Below are positions 1-8,818 of a stretch of 64,000 nucleotides of DNA, one piece after another. Under the pieces are notes generated by a model, which was given only the letters and a program-made list of their open reading frames with translations, did not search any database and was not told where the DNA came from. The stretch comes from Candidatus Peribacteraceae bacterium. GTDB taxonomy: Bacteria > Patescibacteriota > Gracilibacteria > Peribacterales > Peribacteraceae. The position numbers were made by a program, and so were the translations under genes. Every line of letters starts with the position of its first letter. The stretch's first letter is position 1. The stretch is taken from the NCBI GenBank assembly GCA_018061945.1, contig JAGOTD010000003.1:1498-65497 (forward strand), in the 5' to 3' direction.

Positions 1-2
1 AT

Positions 3-260
3 AATGCCGGCGGCGGACATACGAACACGCTTTCACTGCGCAATTTTCTGTCGTTCATCCAGACGGATCTTGGACTCAAAATGGATCCGAAATTTGCCGC
101 TGTTCGCCCGGGCGATCAGCCGATTTTCATCAGCGATAATGCCAAAGCGTTCAAAGACTTTGGCTGGAAAGCCGAGATGAATGTTTCAGATGGGATCCGT
201 GCGCTGCATACGTGGCTCGCTGCCAATCGTGAACAATTGGCGGAGTTCTACGCTCGTTAG
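3..260 (+). CDS. NAD-dependent sugar epimerase, C-terminal fragment (CDP-paratose 2-epimerase-like)
   Basis: This is the last 85 codons of a gene that begins before the window. The readable protein runs from NAGGG to a TAG stop. It resembles the C-terminus of extended short-chain dehydrogenases of the CDP-paratose/tyvelose epimerase group: an N-x-GGG segment followed by a leucine-rich helix, then a P-GDQ-x-x-x-x-SD-x-x-KA segment that ends in a GW turn. Enzymes of this group invert a sugar carbon of a nucleotide-linked hexose using bound NAD in the cytoplasm. The nucleotide-binding N-terminus is missing, so the substrate cannot be judged. The location beside glycan genes supports a sugar-nucleotide role. 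Confidence 0.6.
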   Translation, partial: NAGGGHTNTLSLRNFLSFIQTDLGLKMDPKFAAVRPGDQPIFISDNAKAFKDFGWKAEMNVSDGIRALHTWLAANREQLAEFYAR

Positions 261-346
261 AAATTATTGTAGTAACAGATGTCGTAGCATCGGTTTATGG
301 TTCCATAGATCCGGCGAGGTAGACGAACCTCGCCTACGGAACTATA

Positions 347-1507
347 TTATTGCCGCATACACTGCGCGTACGCTTCCTGTATAGCTGCTGCCATTTTTTC
401 GACAGTAAAGAATGCAGTAAATCGTTCGCGCCCGGCTGTGCCGTACAGTTCCAGCGTCGCTGGTTCATTTGCGCATTGTTGCATGCGTTTGGCGTTTGCT
501 GGTTCATCGGTTGGATCAATAATCCAGCCGGTTATGCCGTCGGCAACCGATTCTTTGGCGCCGCCCCAGCTGGTGGCAATCACAGGTCTGGCGCACGCCA
601 TTGCCTCTAAACACACGGTTGGAAAACAGTCGAGACACAGCGAGGGGACCACTGCCACATCGCAGGCGGCATACACTGCGCGCATTTGATCGGCTGTTTG
701 CTTTGGTAAAAAATCCGTTCGGTCGGCAATCGGCGCAAAGAGTTCCATCGCGGTTTCGCCGGCAAGTAGTAAGCGAGCGTTCTGTGGCAGGCAATGGATC
801 ATCGTCAGCGCCCCTTTGTCGTGACCAATGCGTCCGGCGAGCAAGAAATAAAAGGCATGCGGATCGAGCTTGAGTTGCGACCGCGCTGCCTGTTTGTCTT
901 GCGGCTGCCAGAAAGAGGCACTGATGCCGTTATGGACAGTCGTTAAGCGTTCAAACTGCCACCGATGCAGATAGTCTTTGAGCGCATCGCTTACGCACAT
1001 TGTGGTATGTACAGACCGAAAAAAGCGGCGAATGAGGAAGGTGCGAAACGGATTCCACTGCCAGCGGTACAGTGTGAAATCGCGCAGCCACAAATGCTTT
1101 TCAAAGCCTGTCACTTTGCCGCAGGCGACATGCGAGACATCGTGTGCGGTAGCGACAATCGGTATTTTTTTCTGAGCGGTAAGTGCAATCCACTTGTAGC
1201 CAAGCTGACGCGATACCGTATGGAAATGCACGATGTCAGGTTTGAAATCCTCTGCGGCTGCCGCAACCTCGGCTGCGCGCTTTGTGCCGAAGACGCTGCG
1301 ATAATGCGACCAGCGCTCAGGCAATTTCTGCAGGCTCTGCACTTCTACCCCACTTGGCAGCTGCGCTTTTTTGGGCTGTGTTGCCGCGCACAGAATACGC
1401 ACAGTGTGACCTTGTTGCCGCTGGGCAGCGGCCAGTTCGCAGACGATTTGTCCGGTGCCACCGAGACTTTCGGGGGGTATGCCGTCGGTTAGGTGTAGGA
1501 TACGTAT
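347..1507 (-). CDS. GT4-family glycosyltransferase
   Basis: A retaining GT-B glycosyltransferase of family 4, expected to act at the cytoplasmic membrane face in glycan assembly. The N-terminus reads RILHLTDGIPPESLGGTG, the usual glycine-rich acceptor-side loop, and the C-terminal half carries LAGRIGHDKG and a DCF-x-x-x-CLEAMA segment that corresponds to the E-x7-E donor site with Asp replacing the first Glu. The start is uncertain. The frame stays open to a TTG at 1666, but that would overlap the divergent methyltransferase gene. Family alignment puts the start at the codon before RILHLTD, which is ATA, and a TATGAT hexamer lies six bases upstream. The alternative TTG at 1603 has no clear support. 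Confidence 0.8.
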   Translation of the reverse strand: MRILHLTDGIPPESLGGTGQIVCELAAAQRQQGHTVRILCAATQPKKAQLPSGVEVQSLQKLPERWSHYRSVFGTKRAAEVAAAAEDFKPDIVHFHTVSRQLGYKWIALTAQKKIPIVATAHDVSHVACGKVTGFEKHLWLRDFTLYRWQWNPFRTFLIRRFFRSVHTTMCVSDALKDYLHRWQFERLTTVHNGISASFWQPQDKQAARSQLKLDPHAFYFLLAGRIGHDKGALTMIHCLPQNARLLLAGETAMELFAPIADRTDFLPKQTADQMRAVYAACDVAVVPSLCLDCFPTVCLEAMACARPVIATSWGGAKESVADGITGWIIDPTDEPANAKRMQQCANEPATLELYGTAGRERFTAFFTVEKMAAAIQEAYAQCMRQ

Positions 1508-1513
1508 GGCAAC

Positions 1514-1519
1514 ATCATA
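1514..1519 (-). promoter_or_regulatory. -10 box (TATGAT) for the GT4 gene
   Basis: On the minus strand the hexamer TATGAT is followed by six bases and then the ATA codon proposed as the glycosyltransferase start. The spacing equals that of the clear leaderless promoters elsewhere in the window, so it also argues for the unusual start codon. Confidence 0.4.
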
Positions 1520-1583
1520 CCACCTTGCCGTTTTCGTTCGATGCTCTTTCCCTCTGTCTCGGTTGTTCCTACACTCTGCGTAT

Positions 1584-2321
1584 ATGGCGTACGTCTTTAC
1601 CAAATACCGTGATAGCGGAGCGATGCATTGGCGCGAAATGACCAGTCGATCGATTGTGGCGTTCAATGCGCATCAACACGCGCGCTACGCAGTGGGCTTG
1701 GATGCGATGGGGGATATTCAGGGTAAAAAAGTCTGTGATTTAGGCGCGGGCGATGGTGCGCTGTCGTCACTGCTCATCAAAAAAGGTGCCATTCTTACGG
1801 CTGTCGATAACGAGCAAGCTGGACTGGATTTGGCCAAGTCATTGTTTGAAAAAGAAGGACTCAAGGCGGAATTTGTCTGCGGAAGCGTGGAAAAAATTCC
1901 ACTCCCCGATGCATCTTTCGATGCGGTTATGTCGTGCGATGTTATTGAACATCTCGATGATCCGGCTGCGCATGTGCGGGAGGCTGCTCGTATTCTGAGG
2001 CCCGGGGGCGTACTCGTTGTCACAACGCCGTACAAAATCTGCGAAACACCAGCGCCGTTTCATACTAAAGAGTTTTTCCCAAGCGAGCTTTCTGCATTGG
2101 CAACGCCGTATTTTACCACCGTCACGATGCGCGAAACACATCACATGTTCTGGAATGCCTTTTTCAATTATCACCCGGCACTTTTTCGTAGACTGCCTAT
2201 CGGGCGCTACTTCATCAACATTATGACGCTGTGGTTTGGTAGAAATCCGTTTCTGCAAGACAGCACGAATCGCAAGAAGCGTCAGTACTTTACGCAATTA
2301 ACAATGCGCTGCGTTAAATAG
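1584..2321 (+). CDS. class I SAM-dependent methyltransferase
   Basis: A 245-residue Rossmann-fold methyltransferase. Motif I is VCDLGAGDGALSS near residue 50, the acidic strand-2 end is AVDNEQ, and MSCDVIEHLDDP matches the motif that follows the SAM site in UbiG/Methyltransf_11 proteins. The substrate is unknown; among sugar genes it may methylate a sugar hydroxyl or a glycan end. The ATG at 1584 is preferred over the earlier in-frame start because a TACACT hexamer (1570-1575) lies eight bases upstream, as in other leaderless genes here, and because the longer frame would overlap the divergent GT4 gene. The region after the SAM fold lacks further recognisable motifs. Confidence 0.85.
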   Translation: MAYVFTKYRDSGAMHWREMTSRSIVAFNAHQHARYAVGLDAMGDIQGKKVCDLGAGDGALSSLLIKKGAILTAVDNEQAGLDLAKSLFEKEGLKAEFVCGSVEKIPLPDASFDAVMSCDVIEHLDDPAAHVREAARILRPGGVLVVTTPYKICETPAPFHTKEFFPSELSALATPYFTTVTMRETHHMFWNAFFNYHPALFRRLPIGRYFINIMTLWFGRNPFLQDSTNRKKRQYFTQLTMRCVK

Positions 2322-2334
2322 TGCGCAGCCGCAT

Positions 2335-3672
2335 CTAGTTCACAACTTCCGTTGCGCTGTTTTTCGCTACGAGCAAGCGCGTAAAGATGTAACCGGTTAA
2401 GAGCATCGGCATTGTGAGGCCTACTGCGTATGCCAGAACAAACGCTGTTTCGGGACTTACTACACGCGATCCTCCGACGATGATCAGATACATGAGCCCC
2501 CAGGTCGCAACGGCCTGAATGGTCGAATAGTGAATGCGACGGTACAGGCGGAGAATGGATGAATTGGCAATGCATACGGAAACCGGGAGCGACAGAGGCA
2601 GGAGGATAATCGTAAGAGGAATCGCATTCAGATAGTCGCGACTGTAAGCGATGTAGATGATAATCGGCAGACCGAAGACTGCACCGAGAGTGAGCATGCT
2701 TTGTAAGGCGAGGGCGTGTTTGATCAATTTAGCCATGTTACGACGAAGCGTGAGAACGCCCTGCGATTTCATGTTGCCGAATGCAGTAGCCGATAAGTCG
2801 CCGGCTTGCGGGAGTAGAATAGTGCGGGGAACTGTAGCCATCTGCGTAGCAATTCGTGCGATACCGACAGTGGATGCCGGTGCGACGAAACTTAAGAAAA
2901 ATAGCAGGCCCTGCGGAAAGAAATTGCCGATGTTTTTATCCAGAGCGATGAGAAGTCCTTGCAGAAAATACGCTTCTGTCTGAACAAAGCGTACGCTGGA
3001 TATATCGCGTAGGCCTGGAATAGCTTTCTCCATTTGCAGCAGACGAATCACAACAAGGGTCACTATCAAAAAAAACGCACTGACCGCAAGTTGGCTGATC
3101 AAAATCCCTTTGATGCCGAAGCCGAGAAAGAGGCTGGCTATAGATAGGATAATCGCCGAAAAATTCTGTGATTGTTCAAACAGTACCTTTTGTCGGATGC
3201 GGCGCATGGACTGAAGCAGAATAATCGTCATGCTGTTAAAACTATCGATGGCCTGAAACAAAAACAGCAGTCGAGCGTACGTGCCAATCAATTCGTTGCT
3301 ATAGAGCAGCTTGGCAATGGACGGCGCAAAAACGGCGCAGGTGACAAGGAGGACAGTATTGAACAGCGAGATGTGTAGATAATTGCGGAGTACCGCGCTC
3401 ATGCCGGCCATGTTTTTTTTGCCATGTTCTTCGGCGAAAAAGATAAGCAGAGCCGGGCCCTGCCCAAGATTGACAAAAGTGGCGACAGTTCCTACGAATG
3501 CTAGAACGATGGCATACAGGCCGTATTGCTCGATCCCCAGTAAGCGTGCAAAGAGAATAGAGCTTACAAACGTCAGGCCCATGTAAAAAAACGACCCGAG
3601 CTGCAGCGTGAAGAGATCACGCATAAAGCGCATCGAGGCAAATGATCGGTAGTACTGCGAAAGAGATGGCAT
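2335..3672 (-). CDS. polysaccharide/lipid-linked oligosaccharide flippase (MATE/Wzx-like)
   Basis: A 445-residue integral membrane protein with about a dozen hydrophobic segments, beginning with the DLFTLQLGSFFYMGLTFVSS segment and the RLLGIEQYGLYA motif typical of Wzx/RfbX flippases of the MOP superfamily. The family moves undecaprenyl-diphosphate-linked repeat units across the cytoplasmic membrane. The chosen ATG gives the usual N-terminal amphipathic stretch before helix 1; the open frame extends 40 codons further but without family similarity. A TATCAT hexamer lies 12 bases upstream and overlaps the -10 candidate of the divergent gene at 3707. It is the only flippase I recognise in the window, so it is the likely exporter for the locus product. 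Confidence 0.8.
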   Translation of the reverse strand: MPSLSQYYRSFASMRFMRDLFTLQLGSFFYMGLTFVSSILFARLLGIEQYGLYAIVLAFVGTVATFVNLGQGPALLIFFAEEHGKKNMAGMSAVLRNYLHISLFNTVLLVTCAVFAPSIAKLLYSNELIGTYARLLFLFQAIDSFNSMTIILLQSMRRIRQKVLFEQSQNFSAIILSIASLFLGFGIKGILISQLAVSAFFLIVTLVVIRLLQMEKAIPGLRDISSVRFVQTEAYFLQGLLIALDKNIGNFFPQGLLFFLSFVAPASTVGIARIATQMATVPRTILLPQAGDLSATAFGNMKSQGVLTLRRNMAKLIKHALALQSMLTLGAVFGLPIIIYIAYSRDYLNAIPLTIILLPLSLPVSVCIANSSILRLYRRIHYSTIQAVATWGLMYLIIVGGSRVVSPETAFVLAYAVGLTMPMLLTGYIFTRLLVAKNSATEVVN

Positions 3673-3706
3673 GATGTGCGTGCCATGATACAGTAGTGCG
3701 CGACGT

Positions 3707-5251
3707 ATGAGTAAGCACAAGTCCTTTTCGCCTTTTTCACCCTGGCTCCTGCTGGCCATTGGGTTGTTTTTGACGGCGGGTTTCGCGCTCATGCCGTTCT
3801 ATGTGTATCACCTCAATAACGACGGAGTCTCGTATTTATCGATTGCGGCAAAGTATGCGCAGGGGAGTGCGACCGCCATCAGCAGTTACTGGGGTCCGCT
3901 GTACTCGTGGCTGATTGCAATTTTCCTCAAGCTTGGTGTTTCCGGATTTGTGGCCGTGCGCGTTATCAATCTCCTGTGTGGGGCGGCGATTTTAGTTGCT
4001 ATCTGGACACTGGCGAGACAGCTCAACGTACAGCCGTTTTTTCGTGTACCTTTGCTGCTTGTTTCAAGCGTATTGCTCCTGACGTATGCGCTTGATGTCA
4101 TCAGCCCAGATCTCTTACTTGCCTGTCTTTTGCTCTGGTATATCGTGATTGCGTTGGATGAGCGATCCATTACATCGCGTCGTCTGCAATTTCTCATTGG
4201 ACTCTTGGGCGGTATCGCATTTTTGGCCAAGAGCGTTGCACTCCCGCTCTTTTGTCTTCATCTATTTTTTCTGCATGGTGTCTGGTGGGTGAGTGGCAAG
4301 CGATTTCCGATTGTCGCACGGAGTTTTGCACTCAGCATCTTTGTGTTTGCGTGTATTGCTGCGCCGTGGATTGCCATTATCAGTAAACAGACAGGGCACA
4401 TGACAGTTGGCGAGAGCGCGCGCGTTATTCATGCTAGTTACAATCCGCTGCTTGGCAGATCTATTCCTATGTACACCCAAGGCTTGCTGCCGCCTCCAGA
4501 CGCTTTGGCAACTAGCATGTGGGATGATCCAACGCAGTCGGCAGCCAAAGATTGGTCGCCATTTGAATCGCTGGGCAAATTCATCGATCAGATCAAAATC
4601 GTCCTCCTCAACGCCATTGCTGCACTCACATTGTATGCGACGTATAGCTGGTTACTGTTGCCGCTCATCGGCTTTTCTTTTGTAGCGGCATGCACAAAAA
4701 GCAGCTGGTATGATCGTCATGTTGCTCGTATTTTTGCCGGAACTGCAGTTCTTATTACTGGCTTGTATCTGCCGTTTGTCGTGGATCTACGCTACTTGTG
4801 GGTCGTGGTATTACTGGGTTTGGTGTGGATGTTTGCATTAGTGTCAAAACTTTACGATCATCACATCTTCAGTCGCTTGCAGATGCGAGTCTTGCTATGC
4901 GGTATCGGGTGCTGCTTTCTGGTTTTGCCACTGTGGCAATTGGCGATGAATTTTCGCGATGGCGAGGGGCTCTATGCGCAAGCAATGGCGATTGCTGATG
5001 TCCTTCCGCTACGCGACGCAGCTATTGCATCCGACAGCTGGAAGCAAGGGCTGTATCTCTCATCGTTTGTCGGCGGTCGTTATTACGGTCAGCCGAAAAT
5101 AAGTAGCGATAATGAGGTAGATCAACAATTGCGGTCGCAAAACATTGATTATTACATCGTCTGGGGAAAGGCGCCGTCTTTGCGTTCATATACCGATGTG
5201 ACGCCCTCTGCATTAAGCGGAGTACATGTCTATACGCGAAACGTGCAGTAA
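3707..5251 (+). CDS. multi-spanning GT-C-type glycosyltransferase
   Basis: A 514-residue protein with many hydrophobic helices and a soluble C-terminal tail. The first extracellular loop holds YHLNNDGVSYLSIAAKYAQG followed by YWGPLYSWLIA, which matches the Asp-containing loop and the P-L-Y-x-x-L motif of ArnT/PMT-like (GT39, GT83) transferases that use polyprenyl-phosphate sugars. The acceptor is unknown. It is divergent from the flippase with overlapping -10 candidates (TACAGT, 3689-3694) and its 3' end converges with the asparagine-synthase gene, leaving two bases between stop codons. Confidence 0.7.
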   Translation: MSKHKSFSPFSPWLLLAIGLFLTAGFALMPFYVYHLNNDGVSYLSIAAKYAQGSATAISSYWGPLYSWLIAIFLKLGVSGFVAVRVINLLCGAAILVAIWTLARQLNVQPFFRVPLLLVSSVLLLTYALDVISPDLLLACLLLWYIVIALDERSITSRRLQFLIGLLGGIAFLAKSVALPLFCLHLFFLHGVWWVSGKRFPIVARSFALSIFVFACIAAPWIAIISKQTGHMTVGESARVIHASYNPLLGRSIPMYTQGLLPPPDALATSMWDDPTQSAAKDWSPFESLGKFIDQIKIVLLNAIAALTLYATYSWLLLPLIGFSFVAACTKSSWYDRHVARIFAGTAVLITGLYLPFVVDLRYLWVVVLLGLVWMFALVSKLYDHHIFSRLQMRVLLCGIGCCFLVLPLWQLAMNFRDGEGLYAQAMAIADVLPLRDAAIASDSWKQGLYLSSFVGGRYYGQPKISSDNEVDQQLRSQNIDYYIVWGKAPSLRSYTDVTPSALSGVHVYTRNVQ

Positions 5252-5253
5252 CG

Positions 5254-7074
5254 TTATGCGTCGTAGACTGTCTCGAACCAGAAGGCGAGTTGGATGATAT
5301 TGGAGAGAATGTGCAGATTGTATTTTTCTTTAGAGCGATGTTTATCGGCAATAGTGCGTAGTGCCGTTACATCGAAATACTCGGCAATGCGCTTGGAAGA
5401 CAGTGCTTCATCAATGAGCGGACTGCATTCGCGGCGCAGCCATTTGGCGAGCGGCGGATAGAACGACGCTTTTTTGAGCGAGAATAGATGCGAGGGGAGG
5501 ATCGGGCGATAGGTTTCTTTGAGGAGTTTTTTGGTCTTGTGCAGACTGACATGCCAATTGGCTTTGGTTCCGTGCGAGGCTTCTATAATCAGCGGATCGA
5601 GAAACGGCACGCGACATTCCAGGCCGCTGGCCATGGTCATCGCATCAGTTAAACGCAGCGATTCATCTACGAGCCACAGCTTGCGATCGAATTCCATAAA
5701 CTCGCGGACTGGATCGCCGTGTAGATGCAATTTCTCAAATCGTTCGTCCAACAATGCTTGTGTACATGTTTTTTGAAACCAGGTGCCGGTTGCAATCGAT
5801 TCAATCTCGTTAAGTGGCCGACATAGCAGCCGCTGCGCAAGCTCTGGGCCTGGGTGCATACTGAGGACATCTTGCGGATAGCCGAGGATACGTGCGACCT
5901 TGCGTCGCAGGCCGGGTGGAACACTGCCCAAAGCTGCAAGAATTTTCGCGACTCGATAGCGGGGATAGCCGCCGAATAGCTCGTCGCCACCCGCTCCGCA
6001 CAAGACGACATCTACGCTGCGCTTGGCTTCTTTGGCGAGCGCAAATTGGGCAATAGAAACCGAGTCGGCATTGGGTTGATCCATCGCCATGGCACTGTCT
6101 CTGTACACGGCGCGACACATCTCGGCAGTGACGGTAATTTCGTGGTGGTCGGTTGCGTAATGCTTGGCGGTGAGCTTCGCCAAATCGGCGTCGCGGTTGA
6201 AACGCATGGCGTCTTCCTCTTCGGTGGCGTCGAAGCGGACGGTAAAGGTTTTGACTGGCTGCACACTGTTTGCCGCCATGTGGTGCAGGACAATAGAGGA
6301 GTCCATGCCGCCGCTTAAGAAAATGCCAATCGGCTTATCGGATATCAGATGATCACGCACAACCCGGTCCATCAGGGTGGGAAACGACTTACGAAAATCG
6401 CCGGGTGTTTTTGAATGAATAGCCGATACATCGGCCTGCAGAACATCGCGACGTTCGCCATGTGGCGTAGAGGTAAGTACCGTGCCCGGAGGTAACGAGC
6501 TGATGCCTTCGCATAACGTATCTGGTCCCGGCACATACTGCAGGCGCATGTAGTGCGAGAGAGATTCTTGGTTGATCGCAGGTTTGCTTGGCAGTGCTTT
6601 CATGAGCGAACGCATTTCCGAGGCAAAGTGCAGTTTTCCATGCGGATACGACACAAAGAGCGGTTTGATGCCGCTTGGATCACGCGCCAGATGCCACGTC
6701 GATTTCTGTATATCGTAGAGACCAAAGGCGAACATGCCGCGCAGTTCGCGCACAAAACCAATGCCCAGTTTCTGGTACAACTTGAGAATTACTTCGGTAT
6801 CGGTGCCGGTTTTACAGTCCAGTCTGTGCGCGTCGCGCAGCTCGCGGTAGTTGAAAATCTCACCGTTATAGACAATCACTGTGTCGCGGTCGTCGTTCCA
6901 CATAGGTTGATCGCCGGCTGGAGTTGGGTCTAAAATGGCCAGTCGCGCATGGCCAAGTGATGCACCGTGGGTCACGACAATGGCGTCCCCATCTGGTCCG
7001 CGATGCACGAGGGCAGCGGTCATACGCTCAATGAGCTCGCGATTTTCTCCGGTGAAGCCAGCAATTCCGCACAT
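5254..7074 (-). CDS. asnB: asparagine synthase-like glutamine amidotransferase (paralogue 1)
   Basis: A 606-residue two-domain enzyme. The N-terminal class II glutaminase begins MCGIAGF, with Cys2 as nucleophile, and has HRGPDG and VYNGEIFNY. The synthetase domain has the pyrophosphate loop SGGMDSS around residue 250. Classical activity is ATP-dependent transfer of glutamine ammonia to aspartate. Members inside polysaccharide loci often amidate sugar acids instead, and this locus makes UDP-uronic acids, so either role fits. The ATG directly before Cys2 fixes the start. The TATACT at 7081-7086 leaves only six bases before it. Confidence 0.9.
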   Translation of the reverse strand: MCGIAGFTGENRELIERMTAALVHRGPDGDAIVVTHGASLGHARLAILDPTPAGDQPMWNDDRDTVIVYNGEIFNYRELRDAHRLDCKTGTDTEVILKLYQKLGIGFVRELRGMFAFGLYDIQKSTWHLARDPSGIKPLFVSYPHGKLHFASEMRSLMKALPSKPAINQESLSHYMRLQYVPGPDTLCEGISSLPPGTVLTSTPHGERRDVLQADVSAIHSKTPGDFRKSFPTLMDRVVRDHLISDKPIGIFLSGGMDSSIVLHHMAANSVQPVKTFTVRFDATEEEDAMRFNRDADLAKLTAKHYATDHHEITVTAEMCRAVYRDSAMAMDQPNADSVSIAQFALAKEAKRSVDVVLCGAGGDELFGGYPRYRVAKILAALGSVPPGLRRKVARILGYPQDVLSMHPGPELAQRLLCRPLNEIESIATGTWFQKTCTQALLDERFEKLHLHGDPVREFMEFDRKLWLVDESLRLTDAMTMASGLECRVPFLDPLIIEASHGTKANWHVSLHKTKKLLKETYRPILPSHLFSLKKASFYPPLAKWLRRECSPLIDEALSSKRIAEYFDVTALRTIADKHRSKEKYNLHILSNIIQLAFWFETVYDA

Positions 7075-7080
7075 GGGCCG

Positions 7081-7086
7081 AGTATA
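7081..7086 (-). promoter_or_regulatory. -10 box (TATACT), leaderless arrangement
   Basis: TATACT on the minus strand ends six bases before the asnB ATG, whose position is fixed by the obligatory Cys2. A -10 box this close puts the transcription start at the start codon itself, leaving no room for a Shine-Dalgarno sequence. Confidence 0.75.
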
Positions 7087-7123
7087 GCTTTCCTCGGCAC
7101 GGCGAGAACAGTCCAATTGCGGA

Positions 7124-8740
7124 TTACTTTGCTGGAGTCAGTTTGTCCCAATCAATATGATACAACGTGGCGTTGCGAGACGGTGGAGCGCCGGCGACTT
7201 TCGAGAGAGGTAATGTCGTATGGAGAGTCTTGTATAAGGCGTCTTTGCGCTGTTCCAGTGTGGGAATAAGTAGATACGACACATTGCGTGACTGCAAATA
7301 CTCAGCCAAACCGCCCTGGCGGACGTGGTAGGGGACATTGGGATCAATGTTACCCGCGATATCTTGAATGGGACGTTCACTAAACAAGGCGACGAGTCCA
7401 TGATCGCGTACGCCGATAATAGCATCGGCGGGAAGATTGGCCTTGATCCAGTCGATTCCCTGCCAGCCGTCCGTTAATTCCTGCTCCGTCAGTTGGCCGG
7501 TAAAGCTCATGCCTTTTGTCCACGCGATGTTGTTAACCAAATCGCGAAACGAAACCCATGACAGAATCAGTAAGTACACAGTGGCGAGCACAGCCGCGAT
7601 CTTTGTTAATTTTGCCGATGCAAATGGTAGTGACCACAGCAGGGCTGCTACAAAAATAAACAGCAGATGCACACCGGGGTTGATATAGCGCAGTCCGTGG
7701 AGATCGGGGAAATACCACTGGTAAGCAATCAGCATGCCGAAGAAGCTGACAATGTAGAGTGTGGTAATACTTGCCAGCGGTCGCAATTCTTTTTTTGCAA
7801 AACCAAACAATATGCCGACAAACGCCAAAGCCGACGAAGCGGTTGCTACATTCACCAGTTTCTCCAGCTGAAACACGTTCCAGATGACAATCCGGACATA
7901 ATGTGTGAGGGAGAAGTGGTCAAACGAAAAGTTATGCAGCGAGAGTGATAGTTCTCGTCGACCAATCTGGTTTGCTAAAAACGGCGTGCCCGTGCGCATG
8001 ACCTGCCAACCAATCAGAATTGCAAACAAGATGATTGCCCACAGAATGAAGCCGCTCAGTGCCTGAATATGCTTTTTACGCTCTGGTCCGGTATGCATCG
8101 CAATCGACAGAAGCTGAAACGCACCGAGTGCACCGATGATAAAAATACCGTCGCCGCGGACAAGCGCCGCAAGCCCGGCGCATGCTCCTACCACTCCACC
8201 CCAGCGAAAGGCTGACCAATTTTTCGGTCGTCCGACTCCTACAAATGTCGCAACGCTTACGATCACCAGAAAAGTGAAGAGCGACGTATCCATGCCATTT
8301 ACCGCTTCGAAGAATGCATTGCCGCTAAAAAGTGAAAGCAAGAAAGCAGTCCAGGCAATACGGCGGTCGTCGGTTACTTTTTTGGCGATCAGAAAAATAG
8401 TGACGGCGGCCAGCATTCCGAAGAAACCAGACTCAATGAATGTCATTTTGATGGCCATCATCTTCGGAAAGATCATATGGTTGATCGACATCAGGTATGT
8501 CCAAAAGGGTGGTGCACCACTCGTCGAGTGAATCCAGTCATACGAAAATCCTTTGCCTATAGCGATATTGCGCGAAATATTCATGATGATATAGGTATCA
8601 TCGATGATCCAGGATGTGAGCGCCAAATTGCGTATCGGCGTGACAGCGAAAAATATGGCTTTCAGCAGTAGGCTGCCAAGGGCGATGACAGTAACAAGGG
8701 CAAGATCGTGAAAACGTTTGGTGGTGTGCATGGCATGCAT
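7124..8740 (-). CDS. multi-spanning GT-C-type glycosyltransferase
   Basis: A membrane protein of about 538 residues. After the first helix it has IIDDTYIIMNISRNIAIGKG followed by GAPPFWTYLMS, the DD-x-Y motif in the first external loop of AftB/GtrB-type GT-C enzymes that use polyprenyl-phospho-sugars. The following helices are regular and the last 130 residues form a soluble external domain ending in WDKLTPAK. The frame is open for another 120 codons upstream, but the translated sequence there looks like the shadow of the divergent gene. Start is at 8740 or, nine bases later, at 8731; the TAGAAT-like box sits seven bases before the latter. Confidence 0.7.
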   Translation of the reverse strand: MHAMHTTKRFHDLALVTVIALGSLLLKAIFFAVTPIRNLALTSWIIDDTYIIMNISRNIAIGKGFSYDWIHSTSGAPPFWTYLMSINHMIFPKMMAIKMTFIESGFFGMLAAVTIFLIAKKVTDDRRIAWTAFLLSLFSGNAFFEAVNGMDTSLFTFLVIVSVATFVGVGRPKNWSAFRWGGVVGACAGLAALVRGDGIFIIGALGAFQLLSIAMHTGPERKKHIQALSGFILWAIILFAILIGWQVMRTGTPFLANQIGRRELSLSLHNFSFDHFSLTHYVRIVIWNVFQLEKLVNVATASSALAFVGILFGFAKKELRPLASITTLYIVSFFGMLIAYQWYFPDLHGLRYINPGVHLLFIFVAALLWSLPFASAKLTKIAAVLATVYLLILSWVSFRDLVNNIAWTKGMSFTGQLTEQELTDGWQGIDWIKANLPADAIIGVRDHGLVALFSERPIQDIAGNIDPNVPYHVRQGGLAEYLQSRNVSYLLIPTLEQRKDALYKTLHTTLPLSKVAGAPPSRNATLYHIDWDKLTPAK

Positions 8741-8818
8741 TCTAGAAGTGCTTTCAAGTATTTGGAAGGAGCTTGGTGTGCTTTGTTTCGTTCGGTACAC
8801 TGCGAGCTGATTCTTTGT

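Noticed and set aside
965-1492. 175-codon plus-strand frame inside the GT4 gene
   Set aside because: Shadow of the GT4 coding strand; no domain and no promoter.
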